From positions 434,001 through 498,000 of the forward strand of contig NZ_JAEVYN010000001.1 of assembly GCF_016807185.1 (NCBI RefSeq): DNA of 64,000 nucleotides, read 5' to 3'. Source of the DNA: Leptolyngbya sp. Cla-17 (GTDB taxonomy: Bacteria > Cyanobacteriota > Cyanobacteriia > Leptolyngbyales > Leptolyngbyaceae). How positions within the stretch are numbered: position 1 is the stretch's first letter; every line of letters begins with the position of its first letter. Below are positions 53,547-63,099 of this stretch, piece after piece. Under the pieces are notes generated by a model that saw only the letters and a program-made list of their open reading frames with translations, made no database searches and was not told the origin of the DNA. The translations under genes and the position numbers were made by a program.

Positions 53547-55652
53547 ATGAGTTTTTCGTTGAGCGCCGTACCTTTTTCTCGTCACTTAAAATCTGGATTT
53601 TCACTCAGTCGATTTTGGCTGCCTCAATCGCATCACTCAATCCTGAGATCGGTGGTGGATCGCATCCGCACTTCGTTAGAACTGAAAGTCGTTTTGCAGA
53701 CCGCTGTAGATGAAGTTGCCGATTTATTGCAGGTCGATCGCTGTAGTTTTTTTTGGTACTTTCACGACACGCACCGCATTCAGATTATTTGTGAGAGCGC
53801 CCAGCAGTCTAAGCCATCTGAAACTCCTGCAAACCTGAGTTCACCGTTGAAAGTGTCTAGACTGGGCTATTACCCAATGGAAACATTTGGCAGTTTATCC
53901 GACGCGATCGCCCGTGGAGAACTGGTGATTAATCACGGAACAGCGCGCTCAGAGATCGACGCATGGTTGCAGAAATTGCCATTTTTCCATCGCTCCTCTA
54001 GTCGCACGAAGACACCAATTCTTGGCTCGATCGCCAATATGTTGGTGCCACTCAACATTCAATCAGGTGCCATTGGTTTCCTCGCCTGTTTTTCAGAAAA
54101 ACCCCGCCATTGGTCAGCCGCTGAAGTGGAACTGTTGCAATCGATCGCTCAACAGCTTGAGATTGCCATTGGACAGGCGCAGCTTTATGAGAAAAGTCAA
54201 AAGCAAGCCCAGCGAGAAAGACTGGTGAACCTCATAACCGCGCAAACTCGGCAGAGCTTTGAACTATCAACAATTTTGAAAGGAGCGATCACCCAACTGT
54301 TAAATGCTCTTGCCATTGATCGCTGTCTGGTTCACTTAGTTGAAGATCTAAATTCACCCAATTCTAAAGACGGGTCTGAATACCTCAACACGCCTCTCGC
54401 TCGTCAATCCATTTCGCGCGAGAAACATCTGTATGAGGTCTGTCGTCCGCCGTTTTTGCCATCGGTCATAGAATTCGACCTGAGTGGTCCTATTACCCAG
54501 TGGGTGGTTCAAAATCGCCGTCCTGTAGCGATCGCTGATGTCGCCCAAGATCCCCGAATTGGGCAAAACAACCCAGAGTATCAACAGGCAGAAATCAAAT
54601 CATCCTTAGTCATCCCTGTGCAGGCAGGCGAGAATCTTTACGCGATTTTATATCTCAATCAGTGTGCTCAAGTGCGCTACTGGTCAAAGAACGACCAAAA
54701 ATTGGCTCAAGCGGTTGCCGATCAGCTAGCAATTTCAATTAAGCAAGCTCATCTATATGCTCAAACGCAGCAACAGGCGATCGCAAGTGAGGCTCAGGCA
54801 AAGCATTTGGTGGAAACACTGCATCAACTTCGGTTAACTCAAACTCAACTCATCCAAAGCGAAAAAATGTCCAGCTTAGGGCGCGTAGTGGCAGGAGTTG
54901 CCCACGAAATCAACAACCCTATTAATTTCATCTCTGGCAACCTGCCCTATGTCGAAAATTACGTCCAGGATCTGACCGATTTGATCCACACTTATCAAGA
55001 GCAGTGTGATCAGAGCGCAACGCTACAGCAACGAGGAGAAGCCATTGAGCTTGATTTTCTGCTGGCAGATCTACCTCGAATTTTGACTTCGATGAAGTCG
55101 GGAGCCGATCGCATTCGCCAAATCGTACTGTCGCTGCGAAACTTTGCCCGTCTAGATGAAGCACAATGCAAGGCTGTGGATATTCATGAAGGACTGGAAA
55201 GTACGCTGTTGTTTTTACGCAGCCAGTGTAGCGATGAGATTCAAGTCATACGGAATTACGGACAGTTGCCGTTAGTGACTTGCTATCCACAGCAGTTGAA
55301 TCAGGCAATTATGAACATTTTGCTAAATGCCGCAGAAGCGCTCAATGGCTGGCAAGGAGAACAGAAAACGATCGCGATCTCAACCGATTTTGTTGCAGCC
55401 ACAGCCATCCAACCCGCCAAGGTTCGCATCATCATCACCGACAATGGACCCGGCATTCTCCAATCGATTCAATCCCAAATTTTCGATCCCTTTTTCACCA
55501 CTAAAGATGTCGGGCAGGGCAGCGGTTTAGGACTCACCGTCAGCTATCAAACTATTGTCAACCAACATCAAGGGCTGCTGGAGTGCGTCTCTGAGGTTGG
55601 CTTAGGTGCCGAATTTATGATTGAGCTTCCTATCGATCAGCCCCAACCTTAA
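53547..55652 (+). CDS. GAF-domain sensor histidine kinase
   Basis: A 701-residue soluble kinase. Two GAF domains (about 35-215 and 235-400) have DRCSFFWYF and DRCLVHLVED; neither shows the Cys-His pair that binds bilin in phytochromes. A short coiled coil leads to the HisKA His box GVAHEINNPINFISGN, then the ATPase with NILLNAAEALNG (N box), ITDNGPGIL (G1), IFDPFFTTKDVGQGSGLGL (F and G2). No membrane segment. No response regulator gene is adjacent. A start further downstream is possible. Confidence 0.92.
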   Translation: MSFSLSAVPFSRHLKSGFSLSRFWLPQSHHSILRSVVDRIRTSLELKVVLQTAVDEVADLLQVDRCSFFWYFHDTHRIQIICESAQQSKPSETPANLSSPLKVSRLGYYPMETFGSLSDAIARGELVINHGTARSEIDAWLQKLPFFHRSSSRTKTPILGSIANMLVPLNIQSGAIGFLACFSEKPRHWSAAEVELLQSIAQQLEIAIGQAQLYEKSQKQAQRERLVNLITAQTRQSFELSTILKGAITQLLNALAIDRCLVHLVEDLNSPNSKDGSEYLNTPLARQSISREKHLYEVCRPPFLPSVIEFDLSGPITQWVVQNRRPVAIADVAQDPRIGQNNPEYQQAEIKSSLVIPVQAGENLYAILYLNQCAQVRYWSKNDQKLAQAVADQLAISIKQAHLYAQTQQQAIASEAQAKHLVETLHQLRLTQTQLIQSEKMSSLGRVVAGVAHEINNPINFISGNLPYVENYVQDLTDLIHTYQEQCDQSATLQQRGEAIELDFLLADLPRILTSMKSGADRIRQIVLSLRNFARLDEAQCKAVDIHEGLESTLLFLRSQCSDEIQVIRNYGQLPLVTCYPQQLNQAIMNILLNAAEALNGWQGEQKTIAISTDFVAATAIQPAKVRIIITDNGPGILQSIQSQIFDPFFTTKDVGQGSGLGLTVSYQTIVNQHQGLLECVSEVGLGAEFMIELPIDQPQP

Positions 55653-55748
55653 AAATCCACAACCATCGTTTGGGAGTTTTGAGTGCTGAGTGTGTTTATT
55701 CAGACTCCTTCAAGGCAATTCACCTCGCCATTCGTCACTACACCCGCC

Positions 55749-55928
55749 CTATGGCTTGGTAGGTGGCGCTTCCTGCGGCGGCTTGACTTGAGTTATGGGT
55801 GCTGAAGATTCTTGTGGCGATGGGCTAGGAGATGCGGGCGTGGCACGGGGTGGATTTGCGCTGGGAGCACAGGCGATCGCGATCAGACCAAGGCTCACAC
55901 AAACGACTGTGAGTAATGTTTTCTTCAT
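55749..55928 (-). CDS. Small proline-rich lipoprotein
   Basis: A 59-residue ORF: MKKTLLTVVCVSLGLIAIAC is a lipoprotein signal with the lipidated Cys at 20 (Ala-Ile-Ala-Cys box), followed by a low-complexity tail rich in Pro, Ser and Ala ending PPTKP. It starts 7 bp after the upstream gene's stop, so they are probably co-transcribed. Likely membrane-anchored, function unknown. Confidence 0.7.
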   Translation of the reverse strand: MKKTLLTVVCVSLGLIAIACAPSANPPRATPASPSPSPQESSAPITQVKPPQEAPPTKP

Positions 55929-55935
55929 GGCTCAA

Positions 55936-56322
55936 TTACGCTAAAGTTTCTGGACAATAGCCTAAACCCCGAACAAATTGCGTGCGAAACTCTTCAATTT
56001 CTTCTCGGTCGGGTATGCCATGAGAAACCACTGCCACTTGATAGCGCTGCATCACTGCCACGGGAGATTGACCTGTTTCTAAGCCCCACATTGCCATTTG
56101 AATCCGAATGTTGGGTTCATGAGGAATTCCCAGTTCATTCATAAACGCCTGAAAATCTCCATGCTGATGCGGCTCTAAATATTCGCTCAGTTTGACTCGA
56201 ATTAGCCAGCCATCAATCTGATGAATCACACTCATGAAGCGCACCGGCAAATAACCCTTGTGCAAAAACTCAACCACTCTCAACGTCAGGCTAGTGTTGG
56301 CTAAAAAGTAAACGTAGTCCAT
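55936..56322 (-). CDS. Conserved cyanobacterial protein of unknown function
   Basis: A 128-residue protein from ATG 56322 (MDYVYFLANTSLTLRVVEFL); the longer ORF adds an unlikely leader. Soluble, with LPVRFMSVIHQIDGWLIRVKL and a C-terminal REEIEEFRTQFVRGLGYCP. No domain is recognised. Followed directly by the small lipoprotein gene. Confidence 0.7.
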   Translation of the reverse strand: MDYVYFLANTSLTLRVVEFLHKGYLPVRFMSVIHQIDGWLIRVKLSEYLEPHQHGDFQAFMNELGIPHEPNIRIQMAMWGLETGQSPVAVMQRYQVAVVSHGIPDREEIEEFRTQFVRGLGYCPETLA

Positions 56323-56483
56323 AGGTGCAATCATCGGTGCGGGTGATATCATAATCACGCTTATAATGATGCGGCGGTTAGGGGAAAAGCCCCCGTATTA
56401 GAGAGGGTTTCCACCCAATTTTACTGGGTAGCGTTGAGGCGAGAGAATGCTTTAATAGGAAGGCAAAGATTGGAAGGGCAACT

Positions 56484-57614
56484 GTGAACCGCGATCGCGT
56501 GCTTGCCGCTTATGACTATATTCTCCCCACCGAGCGCATTGCCCAGACTCCGACTGTACCCAGAGACACTGCTCGGCTGTTAGTGGTGAAAGAGAATTTG
56601 CAGCAAGCCCATGGCATCTTTCGGGACTTGCCCAACTGGTTGCGATCGGGTGACCTTCTAGTCTTAAACAACACTCGCGTGCTGCCTGCTCGACTCCACG
56701 GTTGTAAATCGAGTGGGATGCCTGTGGAAGTATTGCTTTTAGAGCCTCAACCAGAAGATGGAGCGCCCAACCATGATTTTTCTCATCGCTGGTTAGCGTT
56801 GGTGAAGCCAGGACGACGCTTAAAACCGGGAACACAAATTTGGTTTGGGCAACCTCCAGACAAGTCTGACTCTAGTTTGGACTCTTCTACAGTTTCTGCA
56901 AATGTTCTGGCAACGGATAGCGCCACTAGCGGACGAATTTTGCAGTTTAACCTGCCGTCCGGTCAATCCTTACAGGATTGGTTAGAGACCTATGGGCAGA
57001 TGCCTTTACCCCCATACATCACCAACCCTGACAGCGACCCAGCCCAATATCAAACGGTTTACGCCGATCGCCTGGGAGCCGTTGCCGCTCCAACCGCAGG
57101 GCTGCATTTCACCCCTGAACTGCTGCAAACTCTTCAGGGGAAGGGAATTCAGCAAGCGTTTGTAACGCTTCACGTTGGGGTGGGCACCTTTCGCCCCGTG
57201 GAAGCTGAAGACATCACGGTTCACCAAATGCATTCAGAATGGGCAGAAGTGCCGTTAGAAACCGTGGAACTGATTCGCAAAACGAAGGCGGCAGGCGGGC
57301 GGGTGATTGCTGTAGGCACGACTGCGGTTCGAGCCTTGGAAGGAGCCGCCCAAACAGGGGCAATCCAGCCGTTCCAGGGTAAGGTGGACCTGTTTATTTA
57401 TCCGGGCTATGAATGGCGGGTGGTGGATGGGTTAATTACCAATTTTCATCTACCCAAATCAAGTTTGCTGATGCTGGTGAGTGGATTAATTGGGCGATCG
57501 CGGTTGCTGGATCTGTATGAGCAAGCGATCGCGGCAGACTATCGCTTCTATTCTTTTGGTGATGCCATGCTCATCTTGCCAGAGGCGAAAATCGGATTCC
57601 CGACTGCCTCCTGA
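56484..57614 (+). CDS. queA: S-adenosylmethionine:tRNA ribosyltransferase-isomerase QueA
   Basis: A 376-residue enzyme that transfers the ribosyl part of SAM onto preQ1 in tRNA, making epoxyqueuosine. Signatures: YDYILPTERIAQTP, VLNNTRVLPARL, YGQMPLPPYI, AAPTAGLHFTPELL, VTLHVGVGTFRPVEAEDI and TNFHLPKSSLLMLV. The start is GTG (GTGAACCGC). Length is slightly over the E. coli enzyme because of a loop at about 92-150. Confidence 0.96.
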   Translation: MNRDRVLAAYDYILPTERIAQTPTVPRDTARLLVVKENLQQAHGIFRDLPNWLRSGDLLVLNNTRVLPARLHGCKSSGMPVEVLLLEPQPEDGAPNHDFSHRWLALVKPGRRLKPGTQIWFGQPPDKSDSSLDSSTVSANVLATDSATSGRILQFNLPSGQSLQDWLETYGQMPLPPYITNPDSDPAQYQTVYADRLGAVAAPTAGLHFTPELLQTLQGKGIQQAFVTLHVGVGTFRPVEAEDITVHQMHSEWAEVPLETVELIRKTKAAGGRVIAVGTTAVRALEGAAQTGAIQPFQGKVDLFIYPGYEWRVVDGLITNFHLPKSSLLMLVSGLIGRSRLLDLYEQAIAADYRFYSFGDAMLILPEAKIGFPTAS

Positions 57615-57657
57615 TTCTCCGTTCGACTGAACCCACGTTCAAGCCTGATCCTGGCTT

Positions 57658-60228
57658 TTAGCCAATATGCAACGGATCAATATCAATAGTGAAGCTCACA
57701 GAACTGGGGCAAAGGTCACGCAGATCGGAGAGAAAAGAGGCCGAGATCGTCACAGTTGCCGGAATCTTGAGCAAAATTTGCCAGCGATAACGACGGGCAA
57801 CGCGCTCAATGGTTGCCGCCGTTGGACCTAATCGCTCTACTCCTTGCTCTTGCAATGGTTTGAGCGCTGCTGCAATCTGTGCCGCTGTCGTTTGCACAAT
57901 GCCGGGGCTTAGCCCACTGAACTTGAGCAAAATTAGGCGACCATAAGGGGGATAGTTGAGCATTTCCCGCTGCTCAAGTTCGGTTTGGACAAAGGATTCG
58001 TACTGCTGCTGTTGGACAGCGTTGATGACTGAATGGTCGGGGGAATAAGTTTGCAAAATGACTCGCCCGGGGCGATCTCCTCGCCCACAGCGCCCTGCCA
58101 CCTGAGTCAACACCTGAAAGGTGCGCTCGCTGGCACGATAATCGGATAGATGCAGCAGTCCATCTGCTGCCACAATGCCCACTAGGGTCACCTGGGGCAA
58201 ATCAATCCCCTTTGTTAACATCTGAGTGCCGACCAGTAAATCGGCTTCTCCCTGGGCAAATCGGGTCAGCAGCGATCTATGGGCACCTTTGGTTCGGGTT
58301 GTGTCGCTGTCAAACCGGAGGACTCGCAGCTTCGGGAATTCTTGCTCTAACGATTGAGTCACGCGCTGAGTGCCGCTGCCAAAGTGTTTGAAATAGGGCG
58401 ACTGGCATTGGGGGCAAACTTCTGGATGAGCCTGAGTGTAGTTGCAGTAGTGGCAACGCAGCACAGGACGCGCCTCAGCGTGGATCTGGTGATAGGCAAG
58501 GGACACATCGCAATGAGGACACATCACTACATAGCCACAGCTTCGACAGGAAACAAAAGTACTGTGTCCTCGTCGCTGGATAAACAAAATTCCCTGTTCC
58601 CTAGACTCGTGTAACTGATGCAGCGCCGCTTGCAAGGCTTGGCTAAAGATAGAGCGATTGCCTCGTCCCAATTCTTGCCGCATATCCACCACCTCGATCG
58701 CTGGCATTGGACGAGCCTGAACGCGAGTTGGCAAAGAAAGGTAAATAGAAGGCAGACGAGAAGCAGCTCTATTACTCTCTTGACCTGTCGTATCGTGCTG
58801 ACTATTCAGACTTTCATCTGTGTCCTTCACCGCTAGCCAAGTCTCTAACGAGGGGGTGGCAGATCCGAGAATCAAAGGGCAGTGTTCTAACTGAGCCCGC
58901 CAATGGGCAACGGTGCGGGCGTGATAGCAGGGAGAAGGTTGATCTTGCTTAAAACTGCTGTCGTGTTCTTCATCTAAAATAATTAAACCCAAGTTGGACA
59001 GCGGTGCAAAAATAGCAGAGCGAGTGCCAATCACTACCTGCGCTGTGCCCGTGAGCAGTTGCCGCCAAGTGTCGTAGCGCTCCCCATCGGATAAGGCGCT
59101 GTGATAGACGCAAACCCGATCGCCAAACCGGGCGCGAAAGCGATCAGTGAGTTGGGGTGTTAAACCAATTTCAGGCACGAGGACGATCGCCGATTTTCCC
59201 TGGTGCAACAGTGGCGCGATCGCTTGGAGATAGACCTCAGTTTTGCCCGATCCGGTTACCCCATGCAGCAACACCGAGATATATCCAGTCAGTGACTGAA
59301 TAGTAGCCAGTGCAGTTGCCTGATCGGTGGTGAGAGTTTTAGGAGTATCGGGCGTAGCACTGCCACTCGTCTCCGATCGCAACACTTCTCGCGGCTGAAT
59401 TACCAAGTAGCCTTTTTGGGCAATCGCCTTCAGTGTTGTGGAACTGGTCTGGCACAGCGCCAATAGATCAGTCAGCCAAAGCTCTCCCCCTTGACGCTGC
59501 AACACTCGCAGCACTTCCTGCTGGCGGGGGCTTAACAGCCCATCTGCTTGATCAACCAGCGTTACTGCCTGTCGTTGCTTGGGACGGATTGAGGTCGGGG
59601 GCTGCAAGTAGCTTTCGACCCAACCCAGTTTGAGCAATTCTTGCAGCCCCCCGTAAGCTTGTGACTGTTGACGCTGCAAATACTGCCAACTGTAGTCACC
59701 CGTTTTACTAGACTGAAGCAACGTCAGCAGTTGGTGGGCTACGGGCGAAAGAGCAGACAGCACTTCTAAAGGTGGCTCTAGCTCCTGCTCCTGACTTAGC
59801 CGAATTCGACGTTGCGATCGCCCCAGCAACCCAGTCGGCAACGCCATCCGAATCACTTGCATTAACGGCGTACAGTAGTATTCAGCAACGCGTAGCAAAA
59901 TTTCCCAATAAGCGGGCGGAAAAAAGCCTCGTGCAATGACCCCATCAATCTCCCGTAGCTGAGCTAGGTTCACTCCAGCGGGCAGTTCATCTACGTTCCG
60001 CACCACCACACCGCCTAACTGCTGCGCCCCAAACGGCACGCTAAGAATGTCTCCCGGATGCACTCTTAGCCCAACTGGCAGACCATAGGTGAAAACTCCC
60101 TGCACACCCGGACAATCGACCAACACTTCCACCCAAAGCCCATTGTGTGTCTTGCCGGCATCGCTAAATACGGGCGTAGAAACAGTCGGTTGAGATGATG
60201 GCGCTGGCAACAGGCGACCTTGGGTCAT
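57658..60228 (-). CDS. priA: Primosomal replication-restart helicase PriA
   Basis: An 856-residue superfamily 2 helicase that reloads the replisome at stalled forks. The N-terminal 3'-DNA-binding domain (about 28-130) and winged helix precede the helicase: Walker A GVTGSGKTEVYL, DEEHDSSFKQ (DEAH-type), SATPSLETW, and GTQMLTKGIDLPQVTLVGI. Between helicase lobes lie the zinc-binding pairs CRSCGYVVMCPHC and CHYCNY with CPQC. All expected motifs are intact. Confidence 0.96.
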   Translation of the reverse strand: MTQGRLLPAPSSQPTVSTPVFSDAGKTHNGLWVEVLVDCPGVQGVFTYGLPVGLRVHPGDILSVPFGAQQLGGVVVRNVDELPAGVNLAQLREIDGVIARGFFPPAYWEILLRVAEYYCTPLMQVIRMALPTGLLGRSQRRIRLSQEQELEPPLEVLSALSPVAHQLLTLLQSSKTGDYSWQYLQRQQSQAYGGLQELLKLGWVESYLQPPTSIRPKQRQAVTLVDQADGLLSPRQQEVLRVLQRQGGELWLTDLLALCQTSSTTLKAIAQKGYLVIQPREVLRSETSGSATPDTPKTLTTDQATALATIQSLTGYISVLLHGVTGSGKTEVYLQAIAPLLHQGKSAIVLVPEIGLTPQLTDRFRARFGDRVCVYHSALSDGERYDTWRQLLTGTAQVVIGTRSAIFAPLSNLGLIILDEEHDSSFKQDQPSPCYHARTVAHWRAQLEHCPLILGSATPSLETWLAVKDTDESLNSQHDTTGQESNRAASRLPSIYLSLPTRVQARPMPAIEVVDMRQELGRGNRSIFSQALQAALHQLHESREQGILFIQRRGHSTFVSCRSCGYVVMCPHCDVSLAYHQIHAEARPVLRCHYCNYTQAHPEVCPQCQSPYFKHFGSGTQRVTQSLEQEFPKLRVLRFDSDTTRTKGAHRSLLTRFAQGEADLLVGTQMLTKGIDLPQVTLVGIVAADGLLHLSDYRASERTFQVLTQVAGRCGRGDRPGRVILQTYSPDHSVINAVQQQQYESFVQTELEQREMLNYPPYGRLILLKFSGLSPGIVQTTAAQIAAALKPLQEQGVERLGPTAATIERVARRYRWQILLKIPATVTISASFLSDLRDLCPSSVSFTIDIDPLHIG

Positions 60229-60342
60229 TCACCCTCCATAGACAATGTAAACACTCTGTAGACAAAATACACGGTAGCGGTTAAATGTGAATCCGTAGAG
60301 CATCTTACTTTACAGTGTTGGCTCTAAGGGTTGAAACTTGTT

Positions 60343-60924
60343 TTAGTTACCATAATCCGGTTCATCGATTGGCTTCAGCCGTTGGCGAATATGTTCTATC
60401 GCCCTAGCAGCCAATTGATTTAGCGATTCGTTAGGGATGTACGACACCTGCACATCTGCCTGGGCATACAGCGCCTGCCTTTGATCCATCAGCGTTTGCA
60501 AACGCAGGCTGAGGTCTGGGGCTTGCTCTGGAGCTTGCTCTGAGGTTTGCAACAAGGGGCGGTGTTGATCTTCTTGCAGGCGGCGATGAAGCTCTGACAG
60601 CGGCACATCTAGCCACACAATAATGCCATGCCGAAGATAGCTCCAGTTTTGCTGGCGTAGCACAATCCCACCCCCCGTGGCGATCGCCAGCCGTGTATAG
60701 GCCGATAACTCCGCTAACACTTGGGTTTCCAGCGCTCGAAAGCCTGATTCGCCTTCAGCGGCAAACAAGTCAGGAATCGACTGCTGCGCCACCTGCTCAA
60801 TCACGCTGTCCGTATCAAAAAATCGGTAGCCCAACTCTTGAGCTAAGTGCTTGCCTAAAGTCGTTTTTCCGGCTCCCATCATGCCGATTAGGTAAAGATT
60901 AGTGCCTTTCAAAAAATCGTTCAT
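60343..60924 (-). CDS. aroK: Shikimate kinase
   Basis: A 193-residue kinase of aromatic amino-acid synthesis (shikimate to shikimate-3-phosphate). Walker A GMMGAGKTTLGK, shikimate-binding DTDSVIEQ and the GGGIVLR loop with the upstream FRALETQVL. The lid RRLQEDQHRPLLQ is followed by a short EQAPEQAPD repeat. ATG 60924 leaves a 53-bp gap to the next gene on the same strand. Confidence 0.95.
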   Translation of the reverse strand: MNDFLKGTNLYLIGMMGAGKTTLGKHLAQELGYRFFDTDSVIEQVAQQSIPDLFAAEGESGFRALETQVLAELSAYTRLAIATGGGIVLRQQNWSYLRHGIIVWLDVPLSELHRRLQEDQHRPLLQTSEQAPEQAPDLSLRLQTLMDQRQALYAQADVQVSYIPNESLNQLAARAIEHIRQRLKPIDEPDYGN

Positions 60925-60977
60925 GGTTTCGCGATCGCCTTCTTGTCAAAATACCGACATGATAATAGGGGCGCAAT

Positions 60978-61820
60978 CTAACGCGGCGATCGTCGCTCAT
61001 CCCCTTCCTCCTCCTCTTCAAACCAACTGTCGGGGTCGCGTGCCAAGTTGCTTGGCGGCGGGACATCGTCCTCTAGCGCTCGATAGGGTGGCACCAAGAC
61101 TCGAAAATCCGCATCGACGACCTGCTCACTTCTGCCGCGATCCGATTTGCCGCGATCCGATTTGCTACTGTCTGACGGTTTCGGTTCGCGATAACTATAG
61201 GAATAAGAACCAGAGGCAGATCCTTGTTGGGGCTGCTGGGTTCGCTCAAAGCGATCGCGCTCTGGCGGAGCAGATGGAGCGACGTAAGGCGGAACGCGAT
61301 CACCGCGATCACGAGGTTGCTGGGTGGGTGCCTCATCCCAATCATCGCTCATGCCCCCTTCCCAATCATCCATATCATCATTCTGATCCGATTGAGGGCG
61401 GGTTGCTGATCGACTTGCCGCAGATTGTGAAGAAGAGGTTTCATAACCGCGCCAATCCTGCCAAGCTGCATCTCCTTCTGCCTCAGAGGGTTTCGCTTGA
61501 CTTGCCGCTGCTGCCGCCGCTGTTCTATTCTCGGCAGATGTTTTTGAAAAAGGCTCTGAAACGGGTTTACGACGCGACGATGACCGAACTTGAGAGCGCA
61601 CCACTTGCCCGGTCAAAAAATTGGATAACCCCACCAAAAAAGTGATAGCAAGAGTAGTCAATGCTCCTGTGGCGATCGCCCCCAATATCCACCAGGACAG
61701 CGGTAACGCCGGAGTTGGGCTGCCCAAAAACACCAGCGGCAACACCGGAGTAAGATTTTGGAGCGTGAATAACGTCATTGCTCCCACAATCGCCAATAGC
61801 AAGACCAAACGAAACAGCAT
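60978..61820 (-). CDS. LapA-like membrane protein with long disordered tail
   Basis: A 280-residue protein. Two N-terminal helices (about 3-20 and 42-68) with LFTLQNLTPVLPLVFLGSP between them match LapA-type (DUF1049) topology. Residues about 75-240 are low-complexity, Ser/Arg/Asp-rich, with a repeated SDRGKSDRGRS. A conserved-looking end VVDADFRVLVPPYRALEDD follows, then an acidic tail. Tail likely cytoplasmic; the role may be envelope assembly by analogy with E. coli LapA. Confidence 0.75.
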   Translation of the reverse strand: MLFRLVLLLAIVGAMTLFTLQNLTPVLPLVFLGSPTPALPLSWWILGAIATGALTTLAITFLVGLSNFLTGQVVRSQVRSSSRRKPVSEPFSKTSAENRTAAAAAASQAKPSEAEGDAAWQDWRGYETSSSQSAASRSATRPQSDQNDDMDDWEGGMSDDWDEAPTQQPRDRGDRVPPYVAPSAPPERDRFERTQQPQQGSASGSYSYSYREPKPSDSSKSDRGKSDRGRSEQVVDADFRVLVPPYRALEDDVPPPSNLARDPDSWFEEEEEGDERRSPR

Positions 61821-61938
61821 GGTTTAACACCACAGCAACGAGCTTTCAGCTTAGCTCAGAATGAAAGGGACGGTTCAATGTGCTTATTTTTCGGGCATTC
61901 TAGTCTTTGATTGAACTCAATTCGTAAAGCCGCCCATC

Positions 61939-62304
61939 ATGAAAAAAAGCTTACTCTTCTGCCTTTCTTTCGTATCGATATTAGTTGGTTTTGCACCGCA
62001 CAGTTATGCAGCCGAGAAAAGATGTGGATGGCTCCAAAATCCAACTCCTGCAAATTGGTGGTTGGTTGACAGAGATGGTACGTGGACTATTTCAGCCCAG
62101 GGAGGCTATCGCGCTAAGGGGATGGATGCGATCCCGGATTTGTCTGTAAGGGAGTATGTTGCAACAAATGGCGGTTATGGATACGCTTGCGCTTGCCTGG
62201 ATGTCTTGGCTAATCGAAGAACCAAGAGAATTACAACTATTTATAAGGCAAAGCAACTACCCCTAAGCACTTGCCGAAAAGATCCTGCACTTCCAAACAA
62301 ATAA
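61939..62304 (+). CDS. Secreted DUF4087-type protein
   Basis: A 121-residue exported protein with signal peptide ending HSYAAEK. The mature part has RCGWLQNPTPANWWLVDRDG and TWTISAQGGYRAKGMDAIPD, plus a cysteine set GYACACLD, matching DUF4087. Four or more cysteines suggest disulfides in the periplasm. Function unknown. Confidence 0.8.
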   Translation: MKKSLLFCLSFVSILVGFAPHSYAAEKRCGWLQNPTPANWWLVDRDGTWTISAQGGYRAKGMDAIPDLSVREYVATNGGYGYACACLDVLANRRTKRITTIYKAKQLPLSTCRKDPALPNK

Positions 62305-62410
62305 TGAGTGTACTCAGGATAGCTAAAACTCAACTATGGGCAATGAATGATCAACGAGTTGGACTCATACCTGTGCTGCGGTGTATTTGGGTGCTGTAGT
62401 GGAAAACGTC

Positions 62411-63028
62411 CTACTCCCCTTTGCCTTGCCACCGTTTTAATGGTACGCAATCAATATCTAACTGATCCAAGGCACGGGCGACGACGAAATCGACTAAATC
62501 TTCAATGGTTTGGGGCTGGTGATACCAAGCGGGAATGGCGGGAACGATCCGGGCACCGGCTTCTGCCAGAGTAGTCAAATTTCGCAAGTGAATCAGGCTG
62601 AAGGGAGTTTCGCGGGGAACGAGTATGAGTTTGCGCCCTTCTTTTAGCTGCACATCAGCAGCACGTTCTAGCAGATCGGAACTGAGACCCGCCGCCAGTT
62701 TGCCAACAGTACTCATGCTACAGGGAATGATAACCATGCCGACTGTGCGGAACGAGCCACTGGCGATTGTGGCTCCCACATTGCTCCAAGCATGGCAGAT
62801 CAACTTACCCCCTGTTTCTACACCAGATTGCTGTCGCCAAAACTCTTCTTGCTGGGCAAGATCGGTCGGCATTCGCAGAGATTGCTCTGCCTGCCACACC
62901 ATGTAAACAGATTTAGAAGCCACCAGTTCAACCGCGTAGCCCGCTTGCAATAGAAATTTGAGCGATCGCACAGCATAGACTAGCCCAGAAGCACCAGTAA
63001 TACCGAGAATGAGGGGATGGGAATGCAC
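62411..63028 (-). CDS. ubiX: Flavin prenyltransferase UbiX
   Basis: A 205-residue enzyme that joins dimethylallyl phosphate to FMN, making the prenylated flavin cofactor of UbiD decarboxylases. Motifs: GITGASGLVYAVR, VIIPCSMSTVGKLAAGLSSD and LVPRETPFSLIHLRNL. The start is GTG. In cyanobacteria the partner UbiD-like step feeds plastoquinone synthesis. The gene follows the RNase R-like gene on the same strand with a 71-bp gap. Confidence 0.94.
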   Translation of the reverse strand: MHSHPLILGITGASGLVYAVRSLKFLLQAGYAVELVASKSVYMVWQAEQSLRMPTDLAQQEEFWRQQSGVETGGKLICHAWSNVGATIASGSFRTVGMVIIPCSMSTVGKLAAGLSSDLLERAADVQLKEGRKLILVPRETPFSLIHLRNLTTLAEAGARIVPAIPAWYHQPQTIEDLVDFVVARALDQLDIDCVPLKRWQGKGE

Positions 63029-63099
63029 GGGAATTGAAGATTGGAGGAGAAAAGCCCTAGTTGGATCGTTTCACGAAATGACCCTACTGCCTCACCCTA

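Noticed and set aside
53429..53713. A 94-codon ORF before the histidine kinase
   Set aside because: It overlaps the kinase start in another frame and has no recognisable features.
53547..55652. Phytochrome-type photoreceptor
   Set aside because: Neither GAF domain shows the bilin-binding Cys-His signature and there is no PHY domain.
60902..61645. A 247-codon plus-strand ORF
   Set aside because: It lies antisense to the LapA-like gene, where biased Arg/Ser/Asp codons open the opposite frame; its protein has no family features.
62347..62574. A 75-codon plus-strand ORF
   Set aside because: Most of it is antisense to ubiX and it has no protein features.
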